NCBI GenBank assembly: GCA_963844435.1
Contig: CAWJOG010000002.1
Span: 417,761 to 481,760, forward strand
Source of the DNA: JBDSLU01 sp963844435
GTDB taxonomy: Bacteria > Acidobacteriota > Vicinamibacteria > Vicinamibacterales > Vicinamibacteraceae
DNA length: 64,000 nt
Reading direction: 5' to 3'
Position numbers and translations under genes: made by a program. Below the pieces are notes generated by a model. That model saw only the letters and a list, made by a program, of their open reading frames with translations. It had not been told where the DNA came from and searched no databases. Shown here in pieces: positions 27,279 through 34,837 of this stretch (the stretch's first letter is position 1; each line of letters starts with the position of its first letter).

Positions 27279-29444
27279 TTGAACTCCTTCTTCGGCCTGG
27301 GCCAGCAGAAGCCGCACCACTATCGCGAAATGGTGCGGATCGTCTGGGAGAACCGCGATCAGCTGTCGTTCGCCTGGCGGATCCTGACCCGCGGCGTGTG
27401 CGACGGCTGCGCCCTCGGCACGACCGGCCTCCGCGACTGGACGCTGCCCGGCACACACCTGTGCATGGTGCGGCTCGAGCTGCTGCGCCTGAACACGGCG
27501 CCGGCGCTCGATCCCGCCCTCGTCACCGACGTGTCGACGCTGTCCGGGCGGTCCTCGGCGGATCTCCGCGCCCTCGGGAGGCTGCCCGAGCCGATGCTGC
27601 GACGACGGGGCGAGCGCGGCTTCCACGTCGTGAGCTGGGACGAAGCGCTCGCCATCGCCGCCAGCGGATTGCGCGCCACCGCGCCGCAGCGGCTCGCCTT
27701 CTATCTCACCTCGCGCGGCATCACCAACGAGGTCTACTACGCGGCGCAGAAGGCGGCGCGCTTCTTCGGCACCAATCACGTCGACAACGCGGCGCGCCTG
27801 TGCCACGCGGCGTCGACGGTGGCGATGAAGGCGACGCTCGGCTATGGCGCGTCGACCTGCAGCTACGCCGACTGGCTCGACGCCGACCTGATCGTGCTGT
27901 TCGGCTCGAACGTCGCCAACAACCAGCCGGTTACGACCAAGTACCTGCACGAAGCGAAGGCACGCGGCGCGCAGATCGCCGTCGTCAACCCGTATCGCGA
28001 GCCGGGTCTGACGCGCTACTGGATCCCGTCGATCGCCAGCAGCGCGCTCGCTGGCACCCGCATCGCCGACCACTGGATCGACGTGCACACCGGCGGCGAC
28101 CTCGCCTTCCTGGTCGGCGTGCTGAAGGCAGTCGATGCCTTCGGCGGCGTCGATGGCGCCTTCGTCGACGCGCACACCACCGGCGCCGCGGAGGTGCTGG
28201 CCCACGCCGCCGGGACGACGTGGGACGCGATCGAGCGCGAGGGCGGCGTGACCCGCACCGGCGTCGAGGCGTTCGCTCGCCTGCTGATCGATCGGCCGAA
28301 GGCGGTGTTCGTGTGGTCGATGGGCCTGACGCAGCACGCGCACGGCGTCGACACCGTGAAGGCGCTGGTCAACCTCGGTCTCGCCCGCGGCCTGCCGGCA
28401 AGACCCGGCAGCGGCCTCGTGCCGATCCGCGGTCATTCGGGCGTGCAGGGCGGCGCCGAGGTCGGCTGCGTGCCCGCCGTGCCGGCGGAGACGCGCGCCC
28501 GCTGGGGCGAAGTGTGGGGCTTCGAGCCGCCCGCGCACCCGGGATGGACGGCCACCGAAGCGATCACCGCGAGCGCGGCCGGCGAGGTCGACACATTCTG
28601 GATGGTCGGCGGCAACGTGCTCGAGACGCTGCCGGACACCGCGGAGGCCGGGCGTGCGCTGACGCGGCCGCGACTGCGCATCCATCAGGACATCGTGCTG
28701 TCCACGTCGATGCTGGTCGAGGGCGCCGGCGACGTGCTGCTGCTCCCGGCGACGACGCGCTACGAATCGCCCGGCGGCGGCACCGAGACGTCGACCGAGC
28801 GGCGCATCATCTTCTCGCCCGAGATCCCGGGCCGGCGCATCGGATCCGCGAAGCCGGAGTGGTGGGTGTTCCGCGAGGCCATGGTGCGGGCCTTCCCCGA
28901 GCGCGCCCATCTCGTCGGGCTCGAGGACGCCGCGGCGATCCGGCGGGAGATCGACCGCGCCGTGCCGCTGTACGCCGGCATCGCCGGGTTGTCACGCCAG
29001 GGCGACGTCGTGCAGTGGGGCGGCCCCCGTCTGTACTCCGACGGCCGCTTCGCCACGGCCGACGGCCGCGCCCGCTTCGCGCCGGTCGCGCTGCGCAGCC
29101 GCGCGCTCCCGGCCGATCGCTTCTTCGTCTCGACGCGGCGCGGCAAGCAGTTCAACTCGATGGTGCAGCGCGCCGTCGATCCGCTCACCGGCGCCGATCG
29201 CGACGAGATCCTGATCAGCGATGCCGACCTCGCCCGCATCGGCCGCGCGTCCGGCGACGACGTCGTGCTCCGCTCCGCGACGGGCGTCTTCCGCGGACGG
29301 CTGCGCGCCGCGCCGATCCGCGACGGCAACCTGGAAGTGCACTGGCCGGAGGGCAACGTGCTGCTCGCGGGCGCGGCGCACGATCCGGAATCGCTCGAAC
29401 CGGACTACAACGCCGTCGTCACGATCGAAGCCGCCGACGGCTGA
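27279..29444 (+). CDS. FdhF/YdeP-type molybdopterin oxidoreductase (formate-dehydrogenase-like)
   Basis: A 721-residue molybdopterin enzyme of the YdeP-like group (TIGR01701 type). It opens with the family pattern QQKPHHYREM and VCDGCALGTTG, has a central molybdopterin domain (FGTNHVDNAARLCHAAS, LFGSNVANNQP, IRGHSGVQGGAEVG) and a C-terminal dinucleotide-binding domain from about 590 (FNSMVQRAVDP onward). No N-terminal four-cysteine Fe-S motif of the FdhF kind is present. TTG 27279 is inferred because conserved sequence starts there; no ATG or GTG is usable. Start codons of this gene and fdhD are only 24 nt apart. The electron partner is not visible. Confidence 0.87.
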   Translation: MNSFFGLGQQKPHHYREMVRIVWENRDQLSFAWRILTRGVCDGCALGTTGLRDWTLPGTHLCMVRLELLRLNTAPALDPALVTDVSTLSGRSSADLRALGRLPEPMLRRRGERGFHVVSWDEALAIAASGLRATAPQRLAFYLTSRGITNEVYYAAQKAARFFGTNHVDNAARLCHAASTVAMKATLGYGASTCSYADWLDADLIVLFGSNVANNQPVTTKYLHEAKARGAQIAVVNPYREPGLTRYWIPSIASSALAGTRIADHWIDVHTGGDLAFLVGVLKAVDAFGGVDGAFVDAHTTGAAEVLAHAAGTTWDAIEREGGVTRTGVEAFARLLIDRPKAVFVWSMGLTQHAHGVDTVKALVNLGLARGLPARPGSGLVPIRGHSGVQGGAEVGCVPAVPAETRARWGEVWGFEPPAHPGWTATEAITASAAGEVDTFWMVGGNVLETLPDTAEAGRALTRPRLRIHQDIVLSTSMLVEGAGDVLLLPATTRYESPGGGTETSTERRIIFSPEIPGRRIGSAKPEWWVFREAMVRAFPERAHLVGLEDAAAIRREIDRAVPLYAGIAGLSRQGDVVQWGGPRLYSDGRFATADGRARFAPVALRSRALPADRFFVSTRRGKQFNSMVQRAVDPLTGADRDEILISDADLARIGRASGDDVVLRSATGVFRGRLRAAPIRDGNLEVHWPEGNVLLAGAAHDPESLEPDYNAVVTIEAADG

Positions 29445-29877
29445 CGCTGGCGCGCCTGGCCTGTCGGAGCCACGTGTCAGCCGCACGGTTCAAGGCGTTG
29501 TCGAAGCTGGAGAACGCGACATCGCCGTGCGCCGCCTGGCTCGCGATCGCAACGAACGACGCCAGATGCACGCTATCGAAGCCACGCAGGGCGTATCGTT
29601 CGGCAAGATCGCCAGCTTGCCGAGCCACGTCTGCAGTCAATTCGATGCTGACGAACTTCGGCCACTGGCCTTCGAACGAACGCTTGGCGGTCGTAAAGGC
29701 GCGCGGCGTCAAGATCCGCTCCCGTCGACGCCGCGCCAGGGCGGCGCGCGTCTCGGCATACGCCACCACCGACGTCGCGATGGCCGTGGCGTCGGCTACC
29801 AGGGCGCGAACCTGATCGCTTCCGGACTCCTCCAGGAACAGTTTCACGAGGCTGCTGGTATCGAGATAGACCGTCAC
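29419..29877 (-). CDS. vapC: PIN-domain toxin, VapC family
   Basis: A 152-residue PIN-domain ribonuclease. The acidic active-site residues are seen in order: YLDTSSLVKLF (first Asp, residue 5), YAETRAAL (Glu near 41), and RGFDSVHLAS (Asp near 98). GTG 29877 overlaps the antitoxin stop (GTGA). The 3' end overlaps the molybdoenzyme gene by 26 nt tail to tail. VapC toxins cleave tRNA or rRNA. Confidence 0.88.
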   Translation of the reverse strand: MTVYLDTSSLVKLFLEESGSDQVRALVADATAIATSVVAYAETRAALARRRRERILTPRAFTTAKRSFEGQWPKFVSIELTADVARQAGDLAERYALRGFDSVHLASFVAIASQAAHGDVAFSSFDNALNRAADTWLRQARRASVSRRRLRS

Positions 29878-30146
29878 CGACGATCTTCCAGCACCATGTC
29901 CGAAGCGAGTTTCCCCGGCTTCTGCCTGACACCTTGCGCCGGAACGTTCGACTTCTGGCCGTTCCAGTGCACTTTGCCTTCGGCAACCAGCCGATGCAGC
30001 CAATCCTGATCCGCTCGTTGGGCGACCGGAACGATTGTCGCGATCGAGCGGCCTCGGTCGGTGATCAGCAGTCGCGTTCCTGCGCGGACGCGCTTCAGGT
30101 GGCGGCTCAGATTGGCCTTGAGGTCGCGCACGCCGACGGTATCCAT
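29874..30146 (-). CDS. Phd/YefM-family antitoxin
   Basis: A 90-residue antitoxin with a Phd/YefM N-terminus: VGVRDLKANLSRHLKRVRAG and LLITDRGRSIATIVP. The C-terminal part (from about 50) should wrap the VapC toxin encoded immediately downstream. ATG 30146 lies inside a 9-bp inverted repeat that is the probable autoregulatory operator. Confidence 0.88.
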   Translation of the reverse strand: MDTVGVRDLKANLSRHLKRVRAGTRLLITDRGRSIATIVPVAQRADQDWLHRLVAEGKVHWNGQKSNVPAQGVRQKPGKLASDMVLEDRR

Positions 30147-30179
30147 GTAGTCACAATCTTATCACGTCGAGACTACATG
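30144..30179. promoter_or_regulatory. Toxin-antitoxin operator (inverted repeat)
   Basis: Perfect 9-bp inverted repeat CATGTAGTC (30144-30152) and GACTACATG (30171-30179), 18-nt spacer. The left arm includes the antitoxin start codon. The spacer reads TAAGAT on the minus strand, a plausible -10 just upstream of the start, so bound antitoxin would block the promoter. Confidence 0.65.
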
Positions 30180-30200
30180 CATGGTCCGAGCACCTGGTCG

Positions 30201-30449
30201 TCACGATCGAGGCGGCAGACGCTTGAGAGCGCGCGCGCACAGTTGACGCAGGCTCGTCGCCGCCCGTCGCGCGCCGGTCGACCGCCGCACGACGCCAGGC
30301 GTCGCGCGGTAAGCACGCTCGAAATCGCGGCACGGGGCGCAGGTCTTCAGGTGATCCTCGACGCCGCGGCGAGTCGACGCGCCAAGTGTGCCGTCGACGT
30401 AGTCCATCAGCTCCGCGATCACCTGGCGGCAGGTCAGCGTACGGATCAT
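30201..30449 (-). CDS. Zinc-finger anti-sigma factor (ZAS)
   Basis: An 82-residue protein with the zinc-binding anti-sigma motif HLKTCAPC near residue 33-40, preceded by VIAELMDYVDGTL. No transmembrane helix is present, so it is a soluble ZAS protein. ATG 30449 overlaps the stop of the ECF sigma gene (ATGA), the classical sigma/anti-sigma arrangement. It probably holds that sigma factor inactive until a redox or metal signal releases it. Confidence 0.88.
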   Translation of the reverse strand: MIRTLTCRQVIAELMDYVDGTLGASTRRGVEDHLKTCAPCRDFERAYRATPGVVRRSTGARRAATSLRQLCARALKRLPPRS

Positions 30450-31033
30450 CGGGGCCTCCCTGCCACCGTGTCGAGGTAGCCGCGCAGCATCAGCCGGGCC
30501 CGGTGCACCCGCTGCCGCAGCGCGGCCGCGTCGATACCGAGAATGGCCGCCGCCTCGCGCGACGGCAGCTCCTGCAGGTCGCTCAACACCACGGCGGCGC
30601 GATAGCGCTCGGGCAGGCGCGCCAGCGCGGCCAGGAGCCGCGCCCGCAGCTCACGGCGGCTGACGCGGCCTTCGATCGTCGCGGCGCCGGTGAGGTCGAC
30701 GTCGATGCGCTTGTGCCGGCCGGCAGCGTTGAACTGCGGCAGGAACTCTTCGAGCGACGGCATCGCCCGCCGCCGCGCCCGCTTGCGGCGGGCCAGGGCC
30801 GCGCGCACGGTGATGCGGTACAGCCACGTGCTGAACCTGGCCTCGCCGCGAAACGTCGAGAGCCGGCGGAAGGCGATGATCAGCGCGTCCTGGAGCGCCT
30901 CCTCGCCATCGGCGTCGTTGCCGGTGAGGCGGACGGCGAGCGGCAGCAGGCCCCGCTGGTGCAGGCACACCAGATCGGTGAACGCGGCCGCGTCACCGGC
31001 CTGGGCGCGGCGGATCAGCGCGCGCTCAGACAC
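30446..31033 (-). CDS. ECF-family RNA polymerase sigma factor
   Basis: A 195-residue sigma-70 protein. Region 2 (about 8-75) includes EEALQDALIIAFRRLSTFRG and FSTWLYRITV; region 4 (about 130-185) includes LARLPERYRAAVVLSDLQ and LPSREAAAILGIDAAALRQR. GTG 31033 overlaps the end of the MOSC gene by 8 nt. A ZAS anti-sigma follows with a 4-nt overlap. Confidence 0.92.
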   Translation of the reverse strand: MSERALIRRAQAGDAAAFTDLVCLHQRGLLPLAVRLTGNDADGEEALQDALIIAFRRLSTFRGEARFSTWLYRITVRAALARRKRARRRAMPSLEEFLPQFNAAGRHKRIDVDLTGAATIEGRVSRRELRARLLAALARLPERYRAAVVLSDLQELPSREAAAILGIDAAALRQRVHRARLMLRGYLDTVAGRPR

Positions 31034-31664
31034 CCAGGATGCCTTCGCGCCACGCCGCGGCGAGCGCCGGGAGATCGGCGAGCGCGCGCAGGTCGCGCTC
31101 GTCGGCGCCGCCGTCCAGGTCGTAGCTGACGCGGTTCACGCGGAGAATCGTCCACTCGGGATGCGGCCGCTCCTGCAGCAGGAGCGCGGCGCCGGGCGCC
31201 ACCTGCCCGGTGCGCCGCACGCGCAGGTACCACCCACTGCGACCGCTGCGGACAACGCGCTTCGGCAGGTCCGGCCGGGCCCAGCGCCGCGCCAGCGTCT
31301 GGCACGGCGACCGTGGCTGCGACACCTCGACCAGCGCGTCGCCGACTTCGTAGACGTCGCCGAGGCAGACGTCCGCCTCAGTCTGACCGGTCACGGTGAA
31401 GTTCTCCCCGACCGCGCCCGGCCCCCACTCGTCGGTCCCCAGCTCCTCGCGCCACCACGCGATGTGATCCGCCGAATAGACACAGATCGCCTTGTCCGGC
31501 CCGCCGTGGACACGGCGGTTGGCCTGCTGGTCGCCGGCAAGCCCTTCGACGCCGAGCTCCAGCGGGACAAGCACAGGCTGTTTCCAGATCGCCGATCGCC
31601 AGGGCTTTGCGCCCGGCTGCGTCTGCGCCTGCCCGACGTTCAGCGACAACAGCGTCGGCGTCAC
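31026..31664 (-). CDS. MOSC-domain protein (YiiM-like)
   Basis: A 212-residue protein with a MOSC domain (about 25-165) and a YiiM-type 3-alpha C-terminal part (about 170-210). The conserved cysteine is present in QPRSPCQTLARR near residue 119, with NRRVHGGPDKAIC, GENFTVTG and CLGDVYEVG as family motifs. MOSC proteins bind molybdenum cofactor and reduce or sulfurate N-hydroxylated compounds. GTG 31664 overlaps the DUF1059 stop (GTGA). Second gene of the four-gene operon. Confidence 0.9.
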   Translation of the reverse strand: MTPTLLSLNVGQAQTQPGAKPWRSAIWKQPVLVPLELGVEGLAGDQQANRRVHGGPDKAICVYSADHIAWWREELGTDEWGPGAVGENFTVTGQTEADVCLGDVYEVGDALVEVSQPRSPCQTLARRWARPDLPKRVVRSGRSGWYLRVRRTGQVAPGAALLLQERPHPEWTILRVNRVSYDLDGGADERDLRALADLPALAAAWREGILGV

Positions 31665-31843
31665 CGGCGGTCGGGCTCCGAGCGCACGGCAGCCTTCACC
31701 TTCGCCAGCAGTTCCGGGCTGATCTCCGTCAGCCCATGCCCCTCACGCGCGTGCTCCGCCACGTGGGCGAGCAGTTCTTCCTCCGTTGCCGCCGTGGCGT
31801 GAAACGAACAACCCGGGACGACGCACTCGATGCTCTTGGCCAT
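31661..31843 (-). CDS. DUF1059 small protein
   Basis: A 60-residue protein with the DUF1059 pattern: a CxxxC-like pair (CVVPGC) near the start, FHATAATEEELLAHVAEHA in the middle. The paired Cys and His residues suggest a small zinc-binding fold. GGGAGG lies 5 nt before ATG 31843; ATG 31846 is too close to it. First gene of the DUF1059-MOSC-ECF-ZAS operon. Function unknown. Confidence 0.85.
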   Translation of the reverse strand: MAKSIECVVPGCSFHATAATEEELLAHVAEHAREGHGLTEISPELLAKVKAAVRSEPDRR

Positions 31844-31896
31844 CATGGCCTCCCTTCTGAAGGGTTAGAGCACCTTCCGATGGAGAAGTGTGACAG

Positions 31897-32477
31897 CTAT
31901 TCGGCGCGGAGGGTCCGGGCCGGGTCGATGCGCACGGCCCGCAGGGCTGGCGGCAACGCCGCGGCGGACGCGGCGGCCGCCAGCACGACCAGCGGCGCCG
32001 CCAGGACTGTGACGTCGGTCGTCGCGACGCCGAACAGCAGGCCGTCCAGCACGCGGCCGAAGAGCAGCCCGCCCGCCAGGCCGACGCCGGCCCCGAGCGC
32101 GACCGCCGCGAGCAGCGACGCGGTCACCTCGCGGACGACGTGCGCCGCGCCGGCGCCGAGCGCCAGCCGGATGCCGATCGGCCGCTGTTCCAGGACGACG
32201 GCGTGGTGCAGCACGCCGTAGAGCCCGATACTGGCGAGCAGCACCGCCACAGCTGCGACGAACACCGACAAGGTCGCGAGCAGCCGCTCGCGCACGAGCT
32301 GCCGCCGCACCAGGTCCATCTGCGAGGCGATCAGGCGGATGCGGCTGTCGGGCCTCTCCGCCCGGCCTCCGCGGCGAAGGCCAGGTGCGACTGCAGCTCG
32401 GCCTGCAGGTCGGCGTCGGCGCGCCGCCCCCGCAAAGTGCCGATGAGGCGATCGATCCATTCGCGCAGCGTCGCCAT
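31897..32477 (-). pseudogene. ADOP-type ABC permease remnant with internal deletion
   Basis: ATG 32477 opens the typical N-terminus of the acidobacterial duplicated orphan permeases (MATLREWIDRLIGTLRGRR, then ELQSHLAFAAEAGRRG), but only about 45 residues remain before a stop near 32337. In another frame, sequence resumes directly at the last FtsX permease domain: QLVRERLLATLSVFVAAVAV, then PIGIRLALGAG, and ends VRIDPARTLRAE. An intact gene has 800-900 residues, so roughly 2 kb is missing. The junction is near 32350. It follows its PadR regulator by 9 nt, the standard arrangement for these genes. Confidence 0.82.
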
Positions 32478-32486
32478 CGGTCGATC

Positions 32487-32831
32487 CTAGGCGCCGCGGA
32501 GCAGCGCGTTCATGATCCCCGCCATGCGATCCCAGGCCTCGCGCTCCTTCGCCAGCTCGCGGCGGCCGGCGGCGGTCAGCGTGTAGAACCGGGCCTTGCG
32601 GTTTGCCTCGGTCGTTCCCCAGGCACCCTTGACCAGCCCGCGCTGCTCGAGGCGCATCAGTCCCGGGTAGAGCGTCCCCATGTTCAACTGCAGGGCCCCG
32701 TTCGACACCTGCTCGAGCCGCGCGGCAATGGCGTAGCCGTGCTGCGGTCCGAGGGTGTCGAGTGTCTGCAGCACCATCAGATCGAGCGTGCCCTGCAGCA
32801 CGTCGGCCTTGCCGCCATCTCCATTTGCCAT
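32487..32831 (-). CDS. PadR-family transcriptional regulator
   Basis: A 114-residue single-domain PadR regulator: LQGTLDLMVLQTLDTLGPQH, then YAIAARLEQ, LNMGTLYPGLMRLEQRGLV and the C-terminal LTAAGRRELAKE. PadR proteins of this short type sit in front of orphan ABC permease genes in Acidobacteriota and repress them. Here the downstream permease is deleted, so the regulator may have lost its main target or now control only itself and perhaps the divergent fusion gene. ATG 32831 lies in a large inverted repeat. Confidence 0.92.
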   Translation of the reverse strand: MANGDGGKADVLQGTLDLMVLQTLDTLGPQHGYAIAARLEQVSNGALQLNMGTLYPGLMRLEQRGLVKGAWGTTEANRKARFYTLTAAGRRELAKEREAWDRMAGIMNALLRGA

Positions 32832-32869
32832 GCCAATGGAATAGCATCAGCTGCATTGGCGTGTCAAAT
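32823..32869. promoter_or_regulatory. Candidate PadR operator (16-bp inverted repeat)
   Basis: ATTTGCCATGCCAATG (32823-32838) and CATTGGCGTGTCAAAT (32854-32869) are inverted copies matching at 14 of 16 positions with a 15-nt spacer. The left arm covers the padR start codon; the right arm lies about 90 nt upstream of the divergent sigma-PheS gene. Confidence 0.6.
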
Positions 32870-32959
32870 GGAGCCGGGGGGCGCAGCCGCGTTAGCGTCG
32901 GCACAGGGACGGGGGGGTCACATTCGCCGGGCTCCGGTGTCCTTCCTTCGACGGACGCG

Positions 32960-34231
32960 ATGAACCAGACGCACGCACGCCTCAACGAGCTGGTCCGTCG
33001 AGCCCGGCAGGGCGATGTGCCGGCATTCGGGCTCATCGTGGCCGAGACGCAGGCGATGGCCTGCGCCGTCGCGGTGAGCGTGCTGCGCGATCCCGGGCTG
33101 GCCCAGGACGCCGTCCAGGAGGCGTATCTGCGGGCGTTCCGGCGGCTTGGTGATCTCGAGGATCCCGCCGGTTTCGTCACGTGGTTCCGGCGCGTCGTGA
33201 TCACCGTCGCCCTGAACCTGCGGCGCAGCCGGCGCACCACCTTGCTGCAGGTCGACGAGGTGCCCGACGTGCCCGTCCTCGACGAGGCCGAGTCGAGCTG
33301 GACCGAGGCCCAGCGGCAGCGGCTGAGCGCGGCGCTCCTGACCCTGACACCAGCCGAGCGCCGGCTGTGCGACCGCCGCTACCACGGCGGCTGGAGCCTC
33401 GGCCGCCTGGCGCAGGACGCCGGTGTCCCCGAACCCGTGATGCGCAAGCGCCTGCAGCGCGTGCGCGACAAGCTACGCAAGGAGATCGACGTGTCCGAAC
33501 AGCGCGGCCTGACCCCTGATGCGATGCGCCCCGACCTGCCGGCGGTCGTCGTCGAGCTGCTGGCGCGTCCGCAGCTGACCGACCTCCCGGAACATCCGGT
33601 CGGCGACGTGCTGGCCGCGATCCGCGGCGTGTTCGCGGACCACGCGCCGATCGACCTCGCGGAGATCGTCGACCTGACACACGCCAGGGCCGGCATCGCG
33701 TCCGATGCGATCTACGTCGAGGCGAGCGAGCTGCATCGCATCGACGATCACCGCATCCTGCGCTACGACCTGACGCTGCCGCTGCTGCTCGACGTGCGCT
33801 ACACCGGCACGCCGCTGCGCCTGCTCGCGGCCGGCAAGGCTTATCGCCGCGGGCGCGTGGACGCCACCCACCTCGAGGCGTTCCACCAGGCGGAGGTGTT
33901 CTCGCTCGACACCCGCGCCAACCTCGATCCCTGGCGCGCCACCGGCCGGGTGCTGCAGTCGATCGAGGCCGTGCTGCCGGGCCGCAGCGTGCGGATCACG
34001 CCGAACCGCTACACGATGTGCAGCCAGGCCTGGGAGCTGGACGTCGATTGCGACGGGCAGTGGTACGAAGTGTTGGCGTGGGGCGTCTTCACCGACCGCG
34101 TCGTCCAGCACCTCGGCGGCGATCCGGCCGTGCACACGGCCATCGGCGTCGGCTACGGGCTCGAGCGTCTGGCGATGCTGCGCTACGGCATCGACGACAT
34201 CCGCAAGGTCGAAGCCGCGCGGGTGGCGTGA
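32960..34231 (+). CDS. ECF sigma factor fused to PheS-like class II aminoacyl-tRNA synthetase core
   Basis: A 423-residue protein with two clear halves. Residues 8-90 are an ECF sigma region 2 (AFGLIVAETQAMACAVAVSV, AQDAVQEAYLRAFRRLGDLE, FVTWFRRVVITVALNLRR) and 115-175 are region 4 (LTLTPAERRLCDRRYHGGWS, then GRLAQDAGVPEPVMRKRLQR). From about 195 to the end it matches the catalytic core of phenylalanyl-tRNA synthetase alpha: motif 2 as GKAYRRGRVDATHLEAFHQA (292-311), WYEVLAWGVF near 368, and motif 3 as GYGLERLAMLRYGIDDIRK (398-416). The N-terminal coiled coil of PheS is absent, and there is no pheT nearby. ATG 32960 has no good ribosome-binding site. A role as a ligand- or amino-acid-sensing sigma factor is inference. 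Confidence 0.9.
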   Translation: MNQTHARLNELVRRARQGDVPAFGLIVAETQAMACAVAVSVLRDPGLAQDAVQEAYLRAFRRLGDLEDPAGFVTWFRRVVITVALNLRRSRRTTLLQVDEVPDVPVLDEAESSWTEAQRQRLSAALLTLTPAERRLCDRRYHGGWSLGRLAQDAGVPEPVMRKRLQRVRDKLRKEIDVSEQRGLTPDAMRPDLPAVVVELLARPQLTDLPEHPVGDVLAAIRGVFADHAPIDLAEIVDLTHARAGIASDAIYVEASELHRIDDHRILRYDLTLPLLLDVRYTGTPLRLLAAGKAYRRGRVDATHLEAFHQAEVFSLDTRANLDPWRATGRVLQSIEAVLPGRSVRITPNRYTMCSQAWELDVDCDGQWYEVLAWGVFTDRVVQHLGGDPAVHTAIGVGYGLERLAMLRYGIDDIRKVEAARVA

Positions 34232-34250
34232 TCGGCTGGCGGCGCGGGGC

Positions 34251-34808
34251 TCAGCCCTGCTCGCCGCTGATCACGCGCAGGTAGGCGCGCCACGGTCCCA
34301 CCGCGTCGCTGTACTGCCGCGCCATGACGCGGGCGACCTGGACGACGTGATCCAGGTCGTGCGCCACCCACGTCGCCAGGAGCTGGCCGAGTGTCACGAC
34401 GCCGAGGCCCGGGTGCGTGCCCCGGCGATCCAGGTCGGCTTCGGTGATCTCGAGGGCGGCGAGGTCGCGCAGGCCGGCGCGGCGGAGCACCGCGAATTCG
34501 TCGAGCAGGCTGTCGAGCGTGCGGCCCTTCGACAGCTCGAACTGCGCGAAGCGGTCGAACTTCTCGAAGGCGCGCGCCTCGCCGTGCTCCAGGATGATCC
34601 GCGCCCGCGGCACCCAGTCGGTCTGCTCGCCGTGAATCAGATGGCCGATGACGTCGAACGGGCTCCACGTCTCACCGCCCTCGTGCGCCTGGATCCATCC
34701 GTCGGGGAGGCCGCGCAGCATGGCGTCCAGCGTCGCGGGCGTGCGGGCGAGCACGGCGGTCGCTTCGTCCACGGCGAAGGCGCGGCGGGTGCGGGTCGAG
34801 TCGGCCAT
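34251..34808 (-). CDS. DinB-family protein
   Basis: A 185-residue four-helix-bundle protein with a DinB pattern: WSPFDVIGHLIHGEQTDW near residue 48-65 and WVAHDLDHVVQVARV near 147-161, which supply the three metal-ligand histidines. DinB_2 proteins include thiol-dependent transferases and many uncharacterised members. ATG 34808 is used. It lies 29 nt downstream of the CDF transporter on the same strand and converges with the sigma-PheS gene. Confidence 0.88.
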   Translation of the reverse strand: MADSTRTRRAFAVDEATAVLARTPATLDAMLRGLPDGWIQAHEGGETWSPFDVIGHLIHGEQTDWVPRARIILEHGEARAFEKFDRFAQFELSKGRTLDSLLDEFAVLRRAGLRDLAALEITEADLDRRGTHPGLGVVTLGQLLATWVAHDLDHVVQVARVMARQYSDAVGPWRAYLRVISGEQG

Positions 34809-34837
34809 CCCGGCATCGTAGCGCACGATTGGCGCTG

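Noticed and set aside
26373..28910. An 845-codon minus-strand open frame across fdhD and the molybdoenzyme
   Set aside because: Only its last part is the real fdhD start; the rest is antisense to a clearly conserved molybdoenzyme.
31661..33240. A second sigma/anti-sigma reading of the DUF1059 and PadR region
   Set aside because: The families are clear, and the apparent extensions are antisense or out-of-frame sequence.
32960..34231. The possibility that the sigma-PheS fusion results from a missing stop or frame error between two genes
   Set aside because: The linker (about residues 176-215) is continuous and protein-like, no start or ribosome-binding site precedes the PheS part, and no break is needed to read through; reads should still be checked.
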